A stretch of 64,000 nt of DNA, taken from the NCBI GenBank assembly GCA_008711295.1, contig VUYV01000054.1:88781-152780 (forward strand), written 5' to 3'. Within the stretch, counting starts at the first letter, position 1, and every line of letters starts with the position of its first letter. The DNA comes from Anarhynchus alexandrinus (lineage: Eukaryota; Chordata; Aves; Charadriiformes; Charadriidae). A model generated the notes under the pieces. It saw nothing but the letters and a program-made list of their open reading frames with translations, had not been told where the DNA came from and searched no databases. The position numbers and the translations under genes are program-made. Below are positions 41,201 to 51,817 of this stretch, one piece after another.

Positions 41201-43512
41201 GTGCATGAGATACAGGATTGTTCCACATATATACTGCAGATGTTTCTCAGGACTCTCACATTTGGTCCCCACAGCTCTATAACCCCAATAGATCACTGTT
41301 CAAATATAAGAGGTAAATTTTTGATTACAATACGAACCAAGTAAAATAGTTGGCTTGCCTACATAAGACAGTGAAATTCAGTAAACTACTTAACTGGGGT
41401 ACGGGGGTGGAATAATCGACGGTTTTAAAAGAGATGAGAATTTTTTCAAGCTGCCCAAGAGTCAGGTGGAAGCAACTGTTCATTTGCCCTAAGTGGTAGA
41501 TTGATGGGAGGAGCATGAAGGGAGAGGAATCTTTCCACTTAGGAAAGGAATTGTCTTCGCTTCCACGGGAGAAAGTGTCAGTAGTCAAGAGCCTGATTCA
41601 GAAGAAAGTAATGAACATTTTCTAGAAGCCAAGCACTCTCACTTCACAGTGAAATCCAAATGCAACCAGTTCATTCTGTACCTGGCAAAAATCTGTCATT
41701 CCACCAACCATAAGACAGTGCAACATGTCTATTTAAGAGAAATCAGTTTTTTTCAACCTTAATTTTGAAAACTGGCTTACTTCTGAAGAAGAGATTCCAA
41801 GTAGGTATAAATTAGAGATGAAATATAAATCAATTTCATATTGTTATAAAGCGTCATGGAAACTTAGAGCAACTAAGAACATAGTAATATTTCATGTTTC
41901 CCCCCAAAATATATATGTATTTTGAAAAACTGATAAGCACAGTAATACAAATGCAGACGTACAGGGGATAGGAAACACAGAAGGTTCTAATTTCAAACCA
42001 TAGGTACCACCACCTGTCATTCAACCCTGCACAAACTGATGAGAACCAGAACGAACTCTGAAATGCTAAGCCCCAGATTTGCTGCTCTGGCAGCATTCCT
42101 CTTTGGCTGATCAGCTTTGTGACCGATCTCGTTTTTACTACCTACTTCCCGAGTGAGGAATTATGCTTAGTTACGATCATGCTTGCCCAATTATAAATAC
42201 AGCAGATAGAATAGTCAAGCCATAGAAGGACTAGGTAACTTAAGGATATTTTGCATTTAGAAATTATTGAAAATAATTGAAAAAAGAAAATGCATTGCCA
42301 TTCAGAAGTGTCTGTGATTACAGACGTTAAAATTAAGTCATTTTCTGAGTTGCCAACATGAGTTGTATGCCCAGATTTAGTGAATCTCAATGTGATTTAC
42401 TTGTCTAGATAACAGCCTAAACAGAAGAGAGACTCTAAATAATGACTTATACCTGTAATTAGCCATAATCTTCCTCCAAACTATTTTGCAAACTGCAATT
42501 CATGAGAAGTTTACTACTAAAATTAAGTGATATTGTCATAGCACCTAGGACAAGAACAGGGCTGTATTGCGCTAAATTCTGAATAAACGAAGGCACAATG
42601 TGATCCTGGATCAGATGACTTAATGTAAGAAGTACTTTGCATGTCTAACACCAATTACAGATCGCAGTGGCATCTTTTGACTGTTCCCCATCCTGAAATT
42701 TCACATTACGCTGAGAGGGAGAGCCCATTCTTTAGCAGCATTATATCAGAATGGTTTCACTAAGGCAAATATCTGAAATATAGTTTTTGCCCTTGTTAAA
42801 CATCTAGCTCTTAACAACTCCTTGTCTGCACAAAAGGAAAGGTATATGAGAATATACTTTTTTTTTTTTTAAATGCTCACACAATAATCAAAACCGATTG
42901 GAAAGAAGTAAAACTTTATATACAACTGGGAAAGGAAGAAACTGCAGTGCAGAAACAGTTTCACCCAGTGGCAGCTTGCCACTGAAATGATAGTAGGTAG
43001 TTATATAAACTGGACACTCTACATAAAACTTCATTGCCAGTTTTCTAGCTCTACATGGTTGATGCTTGACTTTGTCAATGCTTATGGACATTGTACTGCC
43101 CATAAAGTTATTGGATTAGAAAATACTTCTGAAGAAAATATGGGTCCTAGTGCAAATGCATGCTGTAGTTCCATATTCGTTTTGATGTGCCTCCATAAAG
43201 ACGCATGATACTTCAGATGCACATGTTGGCAAGCCTGAGAATTTTAAAAAGGCTTTACTGAGGCAAGTGTCATGTTCAAACAGTCGAAAATGTTTCAGAG
43301 TTTGCAAGGGGCCAGACTCCTAAATAACAAGAAAAAATGCTTAAAACCAGAACCATATTCTCATGCTGTTCAATGGGTCTCCCAGTATGTGGTACATGAG
43401 AAAACAGGCTTTAAACTCTGCTTCTGGCTTAAACTACAGGAAGGTAATAAAGTATATCCAGTGAATAGCAAAATATTTCACAATGAATCTAAACAGAAGC
43501 TAGTATCGCTCT

Positions 43513-43552
43513 AAAATTATATTTTAACAGTGAAAATTATATTTTAACACAG
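43513..43552. repeat. Tandem duplication with a 20-bp period
   Basis: aaaattatattttaaca occurs at 43513-43529 and again at 43533-43549, separated by gtg. This is an almost perfect 20-bp tandem duplication in AT-rich DNA. Confidence 0.85.
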
Positions 43553-44895
43553 TTTTACCCATGAAACTTAGTAGCATTTTAAGACCAATCCATCTTCAGC
43601 TGAAGAATATAGACTTTCCCAGAACTGAATGGGAGCAGAATTAAGCATCAAGCTCTGCAGTAGCAGAGAATTTTTCCACCCTTTATTTAATGGCTTACAC
43701 ATTGAGAGAACCAAAATCAGTACCTTTTTGCAGGATGTTTATAGGAAATAATGATCAAAATCACTTCACTGAGCATCTTTATCCTTAGTATGACAATGTA
43801 GATAAGACAATATATAGAAAAAGTCTAATTCAATGACTTCAATAAAAAGCAACCTGGATGAATAGTAAGCATGGAATAAAGCATCATATAGCCTTTTACC
43901 TTTACCCTTGAAAATGCTGGGTGGTTTTTTTTTTTATATAATGTTTTGTGTGATATGATCACAGATATCTCTTTGAAAGGACAGTCTATTTGGGTCAGGG
44001 AAGACACAAAGATAGGACCAAGGTGAGAGTTTTCATTTAGCAATTTTAAAGTAGATTAGCAGAATCAGAAATTTAACCGTTTGTTTTGTCCTTAATGCTT
44101 ACAAGAAAAATATTCTCTTTTCAAAATCAGTTGTCAGCATCACTTTAGTTGTGAGAAGTCACTATCAAACAATATGAATAATATTTAAAGGACTTGTTTT
44201 TAGTATGCAAGAACCCATGATGTTACTGACCGTGACACCTTTTTGATAGTATACAGTTTTAAAGAGACCTCTAAGTTTATAGCACTACCTCCTTCGATCC
44301 CATGTAAATTTGACAGATCTCTGTAAATGAAATCAGAAACACATGATGACATATTAAAATAAAAAGTTTAAAAGAACATTTCAAAGATGGCCAGCCTGAA
44401 TGAAGGAGTAAATAGAGAACAAGGTAGCAATAAAGAATACTAAAACTGACAGCTAATTGCCCGCATTATCAGCAGCATCAAAACCAGTATTTGTATCATA
44501 CAGCAGTGAGAGCTTTCTTCAAATAAGTTCACTAAAGCAGAAGCCAACAGAGAGGAAGATTTGCTAACTGGTCAAGCTAAGCCAGGAACACATTCTTGGT
44601 CTTTGTGAGATCTGGTCCTTTTTCCTCAGCAACACTTCTTTTCATAGATAAGCTTATTGTTGGCTTGATTATAGCATTAAACAAACCCAATATACAGTAT
44701 ACCATAAAACATACTATGCTGTTTTTCGAGTATACTTTAAGAGTGGGTAGTGCCAGATGCTTTCATTGAGTTTCCATGTACATTTCAGAAATGACTTTTA
44801 ACAAGTAGATAATCCAGGTAGCGCACTAGAAGATAAACTATGTTTCATTTTGTTTCACAGAATGGTAGGGGTTGGAAGGGACCTCTGGAGATCAT

Positions 44896-45738
44896 CTAGT
44901 CCAGCCTTCCTGCCAAAGCAGGGTCACCTAGACCAAGTTGTGCAGGATTATGTCCAGGCAGGTTTTGAATATCTCCAGAGAAGGAGACTCCACAGCTGCT
45001 TTCCAGCAGGTCAACCCCTAACCTGTACTGGTGCATGGGGTTATTCCTCCCCAGGTGCAGGACCCTACACTTGTCCTTGTGGAGATTCATTAGGTTCCTT
45101 TCCACCCAACTCTCTAGCCTGTCCAGGTCTCGCTGAATGGCGGCACAGCCTTCTGGTGTGTCAGCCACTCCTCCCAGTTTTGTGTCATCAGCAAACTTGA
45201 TGAGGGTACATTCTGTCCCCTCATCCGGGTCATAGATGAGTATGTTGAACAAGACTGCACCCAGTACTGACCCCTGGGGAACACCTCTAACTACAGGACC
45301 CCAACTAGACTCTGCACCCCTGACCACAACCCTCTGAGCTCTGCCATTCAGCCAGTTCTCAATCCACCTCACTGTCCATTCATCTAACCCATTCTTCCTA
45401 AGCTTACCTATGAGGATGTTATGGGAGATAGCGTCAAAAGCCTTGCTGAAGTCAAGGTAGACAACATTCACTGCTCTCCCCTCATCTACCCAGCCAGTCA
45501 TGACATCATAGAAGGCTATCAGGTTGGTCAAGCATGATTTCCCCATGGTGAATCCATGTTGACCACTCCCAATAACCTTCTTTTCCTCCACATGCTTAGA
45601 GATGACATCCAGAATGAGTTGTTCCATCACCTTTCCAGGGATGAAGGTGAGGCTGACTGGCTTGTAGTTTCCCGGATCCTCCTTCTTGCCCTTTTTGAAG
45701 GCTGCAGTGGCATTGGTTTTCCTCCAGTACTCAGGCAC
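44896..45738 (-). pseudogene. CR1 ORF2 reverse transcriptase segment (280 open codons)
   Basis: This is the longest open frame in the window. It carries reverse transcriptase blocks in order: an N-terminal finger region with GNYKPVSL (residues 24-31), GQHGF (59-63), LDFSKAFD (95-102), GVPQGS (152-157) and the catalytic FADD (182-185, bases 45184-45195). The aspartates of block A and of FADD are kept, so the catalytic residues look intact. After VDLLESS (about residues 242-248) the frame enters deleted and frame-shifted 3' sequence and the last 32 or so residues are not CR1 protein. It lacks the usual C-terminal domain and is separated by a stop from the endonuclease part, so it is not a functional ORF2. 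Confidence 0.88.
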
Positions 45739-45750
45739 CCCTCTTGTTCT

Positions 45751-46236
45751 TCATGACCTTTCAAAGATGGTGGAGAATGGCTTCAGAATAACATCTGCCA
45801 GCTCCCTCAGCACTTGTGGGTGCATCCCATTGGGTCCCGTGGATTTATGGGTGTCAAGTTTGCCTAAATGATCTGTAATCCAATCCTCCTCTAGCAAGGG
45901 AAAGTCCTCCTTCCTCCAGACTTTTTCTCTTACCTCCAGGGTCTGGGATTCCTGAGGGCCAGCCATAGCAGTAAAGATTGAAGTAAAGAAGGCATTCAGT
46001 AACTCCGCATTCTCTGCATCCTCCATCACCATGGCACCCACCTCATTCAGCAGCAGGACCACATTTTCCCTAGTCTTCCTTTTGCTACTGATGCACTTGA
46101 AGAAGCCCTTCTTCTTGTCCTTGACATCCCTTGCCAGATTTAATTCCAAGCAGGCCTTAGCCACCCTCACTGCATCTCTGCATACTCTGACAACATTCCT
46201 ATACTCCTCCCAAGTGGCCAGTCCCTTTTTCCACAT
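45751..46236 (-). pseudogene. CR1 ORF2 segment between endonuclease and reverse transcriptase
   Basis: 161 open codons of the CR1 ORF2 linker and start of the polymerase: WKKGLATWEEYRNVVR near the start, KKGFFKCI, ENVVLLLNEVGAMV, and HKSTGPNGMHPQVLREL, a typical first block of CR1-type reverse transcriptases. It is continuous in frame with both neighbouring segments apart from stop codons at 46249-46251 and 45751-45753. The latter is best read as a TGG to TGA change, since tryptophan is usual here. Confidence 0.85.
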
Positions 46237-46248
46237 TCTGTAAACTTC

Positions 46249-47140
46249 CTACTTCCAGTTGAGTTTTTCTGGAAGCTCCTTGCTCATCCATGCAGGTCTC
46301 CTGCCTCCTTTGCTTGATTTCCTACCTGTAGGGATGCATTGATTTTGAGCTTGAAGAAAGCGATGCTTGAATATTAAACCAGCTCTCATGGACTCCCTTC
46401 CTTCTGGAGCTCTAACCCATGGGATTCCTCCAAGTAGGTCTTCGAAAAGGCAAAACTTAGCTGTCCTGAAGTCCAGGGTTGTAATCCTACTCATGCCCCT
46501 GCTTCTTCCACGCAGGATCCTCAACTCCATCATCTCATGGTCACCACAGCCAAGGCTACTCCCAACCTTCACATCCCCAATCAGTCCTTCATTGTTTGTT
46601 TGTACGAGGTCCAGCAGCACACCTCTCCTTGTTGACTCCTCCACCACCTGCATCAAAAAGGTACCATCAATGCTCTGCAGAAACCACCTGGATGGTGCGT
46701 GCCTGGCTGTGTTACCTTTCCAGCAAATATCAGGGTGGTTGAAGTCCCCCATGAGAAGCAGGGCCTGTGATCATGAGGCTATATGCAGCTGTCTGTAGAA
46801 GGCCTTATCAACTTCCTCTTCCTGATCAGGTGGCCTGTAGTAAACACCCACAACAGTGTCATGCATATTAGCCTGCCCCTTAATTCTTACCCATCAGCTC
46901 TCGACTTGTTCTTCATCCACCCCTAAGCAGAGCTCCATACATTCCGGCTGCTCTCTCGTGTAGAAAGCAACTCCACCACCTCGCCCTGCTGGGCTGTCTT
47001 TCCTAAAAAATATGTAGCCATCCATGACAGCATTACAGTCATGTGAGCTATCCTACCGTGTCTCTATAATTGCAATAAGATAATGGCCCTGTGACAGCAC
47101 ATATATCTCTAGTTCTTCCTGTTTACTCCCCATGCTGCGT
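46249..47140 (-). pseudogene. CR1 ORF2 apurinic-type endonuclease remnant
   Basis: Reading down the minus strand, the N-terminal part has LYTNARSMGSKQEELE and a segment around IIETR that contains the conserved catalytic glutamate. A stop follows at 47053-47055, where CR1 normally has tryptophan. The frame continues through GRGGGVAFY and VVGVYYRPP, meets further stops (one at 46771-46773), then resumes with GDFNHPDICW at about 46750-46720, the conserved D-x-N block of this nuclease family. It ends at a stop at 46249-46251. In a live element this domain nicks the target DNA; here it is broken in several places. Confidence 0.85.
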
Positions 47141-47520
47141 GCGTTGGTGTACAGGCATTTTGGAAAGGTAATCCAGCATGCAGGTTTCCCTGGAGGGGTA
47201 CAAGAGGATCCACCATAGCCATACACACCCTCGAGGTGGTTGGCCTTCTGGTTCTCATCTTGGCAGTCAGCTAAGGAACATTTGTCACCACTTTGGTTGG
47301 CCTGGCTTATTCCCCAGTTGGATGCGATGGTATGAGCATTGCCATCCTGGCCCCTACCCCGCAAGGCCTTCATTTTAAAGCCCACCTCACCAAGTTGGCC
47401 AGCCTATTTCAATAATTTCACTCTAGTATACAGTTCTCCAGGGACCAATAGCACTGAAGCAACCGTCTTCAGAAGCAGGTCTTCTCCATAAAGCTCAGCT
47501 CTTCTTTGGCTTAAGTCTTT

Positions 47521-48637
47521 TTGTGTAACCTTGACAGGGATTGACTTCATCAGAGAAAATTGCCACTCCCCTCTTATCTCAGAGAATGAAATATAAATTA
47601 ACTTTAACTTAATCCCATAATCAATATATAATATTTCAAGTATGAGAGACAGATGGCACTTTGGAAACTGAACTATCAAATGCACAATATTGTGGATGCC
47701 TACATGCAGATAACACAAACTCTGATCTTTTACTGCCAGGTGATGTTCAGAGAAATGTTTTACGTTTTGAGCTCTGTACCTTATAGGTTGTGACTGTAAA
47801 GCCAACTCAGATCCCAGCAAAGTAAATTTTCTATGGAAATCCTTGAACTCGAATGACATTTTTCCAAAGACATCTTTATTAAAATAAGGTATGAATGATG
47901 TATGTATTAAAATTAAAAAAAAAAAATTAAAAATTGGGGTTGCTGAAAAAGCTACATTAACCGGAACACTCTACAGGCTATAAAACTATTTTACAAGCAC
48001 TAACAGAAATCCCATATGGTCTATTGAAAATTTATCAGCTACCCTAAAAATTTAATTCTTCTACAGCATAAAGCATAATTGAAAGGAATAAACAAAGAGG
48101 AGTTAGGTTAATAGTGCACAGCTATAGAACAAACTTTACTCTAAAGAACTGTGAAAAGGAAGATAATGAATATGTTTTAAATCATGCTGCACAATAGGAA
48201 TTTACTCAAAAGGAACCCTGAAAAAGCGTTGCAAGGGAAATGATAATGCTCACTAAACCAAATTTTCATTTTCCAGGTGTTTTTATAGATAAGTCTGCTT
48301 TTTACTTCATGTGCTGTATGTTTTCCAGATTGATTCTAAAGTTAGGATGGGTTTGACTCACTTAACTTTTTCTTGCTTAGAGAATGGGGAAAAAAATATC
48401 CATTCTTCAGAATTATTTTTTTTTTTAACACATCAAGGAGCTTTCCTCCTAAGCTTGAGCATTTTGCGAAGCTATTATACATTAATTATTTGATGTAAAG
48501 CTACACAATGAATTTTATTTCAAAGACTGAATGTATTTGATGTAGAGTATGAGGGCAGAAACTACATTCAACTCAACATACAAGTTGGCAATTAGGCCAG
48601 CATATACAAAGTTGAAATTACGAGGAAGGAGAACTGA
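47521..48637. other. Spacer between two divergent CR1 copies
   Basis: AT-rich DNA with no recognised element. An A-rich run lies at about 47914-47924 and a T-rich run at about 48416-48426. The minus-strand open frame 47404-47859 starts in this spacer and runs into the 5' part of the CR1; only its C-terminal third resembles CR1, so the upstream part is probably chance. Confidence 0.5.
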
Positions 48638-48654
48638 GGGGCATTCCTCAGGGG

Positions 48655-49167
48655 TTGGTACTGGGACCAGTGCTGTTCAACATCTTTTTTGGCAACATGG
48701 ACAGTGGGATTGAGCATACCCTCAGGGAGTTTGCTGACGACACCAAGCTATGTGGTGCAGTCGACACTCTGGAGGGAAGGGATGCCATCCAGAGGGACCT
48801 GGACAGGCTGGAGAGGTGGGCCTGTGCGAACCTCATGAAGTTCAACAAGACCAAGTGCAAGGTCCTGCACAGGGGTTGGGGCAATCCCAAGCACAAATAC
48901 AGGCTAGGCAGAGAATGGATTGAGACTGGCCCTGAGGAGAAGGACTTGAGGATGTTGGCTGATAAGCTCAACGTGAGCCAGCAATATGTGCTCACAGCCC
49001 AGAAAGCCAACCGCATCCTGGGCTGCATCAAAAGAAACGTGGCCAGCAGGGCGAGGGAGGTGATTCTGCCCCTCTACTCCACTCTTGTGAGACCCCACCT
49101 GGAATACTGCGTCCAGCTCTGGGGGCCCCAATGTAAGGACACGGACATGATCAGAGGGCTGAAGTAA
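48655..49167 (+). pseudogene. CR1 ORF2 remnant, catalytic end of the reverse transcriptase
   Basis: 170 codons from the palm domain of CR1 reverse transcriptase, with the catalytic FADD at residues 26-29. The thumb-like region and [15 protein letters not shown] follow. The frame ends at a stop directly after MIRGLK. Upstream parts of the protein are absent because the element is 5'-truncated. The ATG at 48655 is an internal codon, not a real start. Confidence 0.85.
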
Positions 49168-49174
49168 CTCTCCT

Positions 49175-49492
49175 ATGAAGACAGGCTGGGAGTTGGGGTT
49201 GTTCAGCCTGGAGAAGAGAAGGCTCAAGGGATACCTTATAGCAGCCTTCCAGTACCTAAAGGGGGCCTACAGGAAAGATGGGGAGGGACTACTTATCAGG
49301 GAGTGTAGCGATAGGACAAGGGGTAACAGTTTTAAACTGGAAGAGGGTAGATTTAGATTAGATATTAGAAAGATATTCTTTACTGTGAGGGCCGTAAGGC
49401 ACTGGAACAGGTTGCCCAGAGAAGTTGTGGGTGCCCCATCCCTGGAAGTGTTCAAGGCCAGGTTGGATGAGGCTTTGAGTAACCTGGTCTAG
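49175..49492 (+). pseudogene. CR1 ORF2 remnant, C-terminal end
   Basis: The last 105 or so codons of ORF2 in a frame different from the preceding piece, with [44 protein letters not shown] and PSLEVFKARLDEAL before the TAG stop. This is the normal end of ORF2, followed by the 3' untranslated region. The frame break before it is due to small deletions around 49140-49190. Confidence 0.85.
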
Positions 49493-49579
49493 TGGGAGGT
49501 GTCCCTGCCCATGGCAGGGGGTTGGAACTAGATGATCTTTAAGGTCCATTCCAACTCTAATCATTCTATGATTCTATGA

Positions 49580-50769
49580 TATTTGCAGATATAATGTCAT
49601 CTGGGAAACAAGGTGTCTGTCTAAGATTGCAATTGTGCAAGATATTTCACAGAAGATACTACTGTTGATTAAGGTGTCTTTTTAGCTTAAAGATAAGAAC
49701 AACTTTGATTTCTGAAATATGGAATTTGTAAATTTCTTTACTGCATAGTAATAATAGAATGCAATTCCATCTTATAGTTTCAGGTATAAAGGAGAATCTG
49801 AATAAATGTAAACGCTGCTGTAAAACAACATCCAAACAACACAAGAAATAATATTTTACTGCTGTAAGATTAAACCATGTTCTTAATTCATGTCTATATT
49901 TCTATTTTATTTCAGCTAAACAATTTCAGACTATTAGCAACCATCCTACCAAGAGATAAACATATACCTAAGGAGGGGTGTTGAGACACATAACATCTGT
50001 GTTATATATCATCTATAAATCTTAGGAATTCACGGGATCAAAGTTCTGAGCACTGGGAGAAGGCTATCATTGCTGAATGTTTTGTGGAGAAGCATGCTAA
50101 AAGATCCTAGTCAAGCCTCCTTTTTATTAATTTCTTCTATACTTCCATTACGTAGAGGATAAACATCCCCACTGACCAAGTAATGAAGAGACCAATAACA
50201 GCCTTTCTCATTTGGACACCCTGCTGAGAGCTCGTGGAGTGCTATTACACAAAAGCCATACACAGAAGGCATCTGTCTCATGACTGCACGTCCTGTACAG
50301 GGTTGAAATGGGAGTACTGCTCACTACACCCACTTGTGTAGCACATGAATCGACAACACCACAGATGCTCATGTTTCAGGATGCACTAGAGCTACTGGAC
50401 ATGGTGAGAGTTTCTTTTTAACACATGGATGATCATAGATTTATTTTTTTTTTGGTCATTTTTAACTGTAATGCTTCCTGTTTCTCTGGCCTATGCAACT
50501 CAACCACTGGTAAGAAAAGTGCCTAACTCTACAGGTTAAAGGTCTGTAAAAAACCACACCAGTAAAAATAGTTTACAACTGTCTAAAATATTTCTGAAAT
50601 AGTTTGCTACAAAATATATTTCATGTACAGAACACCCTGTTGCGGTGGGCAGAATAAAGTTTTACACGACCTTATTTAGGATAATTAACTAGTCATTTAA
50701 ACTCATATCAATATAATTTTTGTGTTGCACCTCAGTGCCACATGTCATATACAATTCTGTATAAAAGCC
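49580..50769. other. Non-coding DNA, nothing recognised
   Basis: AT-rich, with no gene and no recognised repeat apart from a T-run at about 50443-50453. The end (50765-50769, AAGCC) is the left target-site duplication of the next LTR. Confidence 0.5.
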
Positions 50770-51504
50770 TGTCCTGGTTTGAGGTAAAACAGAACCAATT
50801 TTGTTCAGTAACTTCGCTTCTTAGCTGGGCCTCTTCTAACTACTCAAATTAACTGCATATTGTGCAGACAATGTTCCCTCTCTCAGAGTGGTATGACCTA
50901 TGTTTATAGCTGATGCCCAGGCATGGTATGCAGAGAGGCTCTTGCTTATACTTATTGCTATAACAGCCAAGGCCAACCAACTTTGTTATTTGCCCCGTTG
51001 GAAGGTCAGAAGCGGAAAAGCATAGTGGGGTCCCACCTGCAGGGAGGAGCGGACAGGACAGGTGACCCAAAACTGACCAACAGGGTATTCCATCCCATCT
51101 GCATCATGCTCAGTACAAAAGCTGATGGATCAAAGGGTCAGCTCTCTCTTCCTTCAATAGCCGACATCTGAGGAGGACTCTGTTCGTCTGCCTGTGATCC
51201 CGATCCTGAATGCAGATCCGGAATCCAGTTCCCATCCGTCCCTGAGTCTGGCCTGGGACTGCCCTAGTGCCAGCTGGTGTCGTGACTGTCATCTCTGGAG
51301 CTTGATACGGTTGGGTTTTTTTTTTCTCTTTTTTTTTTTATTTTATTGTTAATATTTCATTAAAGTAGTTTAGTTCCTTCTAAACTCATAAGTGTCTTTT
51401 TCCTCCTTAGTCTCTCTCTTTGAAGAGAGGTAAAGGGGAGCATCTGTCGGTCCCATCTGGGGTCCCCCAGGTCCCCAGTAGCCAATTTGGCCTAAACCAT
51501 GACA
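50770..51504 (+). mobile_element. Solo LTR of an avian endogenous retrovirus (copy 2)
   Basis: The element starts TGTCCTGGTTTGAGG and ends CCTAAACCATGACA. It is flanked by the perfect 5-bp duplication AAGCC at 50765-50769 and 51505-51509, giving 735 bp. It matches the LTR at 26468-27223 along its whole length, with shared blocks such as GGAGCxGACAGGACAGGTGACC, ACTGACCAACAGGGTATTC, GAGGAGGACTCTG and TTTTATTGTTAATATTTCATTAAAG. The TATA region has decayed to TACAAAA (51114-51120) and the polyadenylation signal ATTAAA is at 51359-51364. The T-rich stretch at 51316-51345 differs in length from copy 1. No retroviral genes adjoin, so it is a solo LTR. Confidence 0.92.
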
Positions 51505-51509
51505 AAGCC
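51505..51509. repeat. Target-site duplication, right copy (LTR copy 2)
   Basis: AAGCC directly follows the LTR's final CA and is identical to AAGCC at 50765-50769 just before its first TG. Confidence 0.85.
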
Positions 51510-51719
51510 AAAGCCTTTTTCTTTTTAAAATAAAACATGGCCATGAAGAAGATGGAGAACACTCACAATTACACCTGTCAGGAAAATGGGGCAGCTTCCC
51601 TAGACTTCAAAGGACTTTGGACGGAACCCTAAGGAAGCCTAAATGAGGACATGAGGGCTCGAATGAAAATCATTCACTAAACTGGCATTTTTAAGGTGTA
51701 AGAACAATGAAAGGAATAT
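51510..51719. other. Short spacer after LTR copy 2
   Basis: About 200 bp with no recognised element. Confidence 0.5.
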
Positions 51720-51783
51720 TTAAAAAAAAACAACAACAACAAAAACAAAAACAACAACAAACCAAACCAACAACAACAACAAA
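51720..51783. repeat. AAC/A-rich microsatellite
   Basis: An A run leads into CAA/AAC units broken by AAAAAC and AACC units, ending in caacaacaacaacaaac. It lies about 35 bp left of the CR1 tail at 51818 but is not part of the CR1 terminal repeat, whose unit is CATAGAAT. It could be the relic of an A-rich tail or an independent microsatellite. Confidence 0.85.
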
Positions 51784-51817
51784 CAGTTGGACAGTACAGA
51801 GGAGGTTTTAGCAATTT

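Larger units (their letters stand above)
27224..44854. other. Long non-coding stretch, nothing recognised
   Basis: About 17.6 kb of AT-rich DNA with no recognisable retroelement and no supported gene. It contains a 20-bp tandem duplication at 29161-29200, another at 43513-43552, and many A or T homopolymers (for example 28720-28735, 34194-34209, 35719-35729, 40682-40703 and 42859-42871). The longest open frame (33071-33541, minus, 156 codons) has no family features. An open frame at 40010-40315 follows a good acceptor-like tract at 40020-40039 but does not read like a known protein. The lack of recent insertions over this length contrasts with the cluster that follows. Confidence 0.5.
44855..47520 (-). 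mobile_element. CR1 LINE, long copy with internal 3' deletion
   Basis: Read on the minus strand this is a long, 5'-truncated CR1. From its 5' side it holds a short remnant resembling the end of ORF1 (to about 47400), the ORF2 start region, the endonuclease (GDFNHPDICW at about 46750), the linker, the reverse transcriptase ([18 protein letters not shown]) and a 3' untranslated region ending TCTGTGA at 44855. Several stop codons interrupt ORF2 (for example at 47053-47055, 46771-46773, 46249-46251 and 45751-45753), so it is dead. After the VDLLESS segment the sequence jumps at about 44990-45000 into a segment equivalent to [10 protein letters not shown] near the ORF2 end, so roughly 0.5 kb of the C-terminal region is missing. 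The left end is clear; the right end is approximate because the 5' region of CR1 is poorly conserved. Confidence 0.92.
48638..49579 (+). mobile_element. CR1 LINE, 5'-truncated 3' copy
   Basis: The copy starts inside the reverse transcriptase, a few codons before the LGPVLFNI block. It continues through FADD (bases 48730-48741), the [10 protein letters not shown] region, [30 protein letters not shown] and LPREVVGAPSLEVFK to the ORF2 stop at 49490-49492. A short 3' untranslated region ends in two ATTCTATG units. The coding part is split in two frames (48655-49167 and 49175-49492). At about 49140 a block of roughly a dozen codons expected before MIRGL is missing, and a stop follows MIRGLK. Its 3' tail is nearly the same as that of the 120-bp fragment at 51818-51937, so both belong to one subfamily, different from the copies at 17310 and 44855. 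Confidence 0.93.

Noticed and set aside
46367..46798. Plus-strand 143-codon frame within the CR1
   Set aside because: It is the antisense shadow of the CR1 endonuclease region on the minus strand.
26468..51504. A single 24-kb provirus bounded by the two similar LTRs
   Set aside because: Each LTR has its own perfect 5-bp duplication (ACAGT and AAGCC), and there are no retroviral genes between them.
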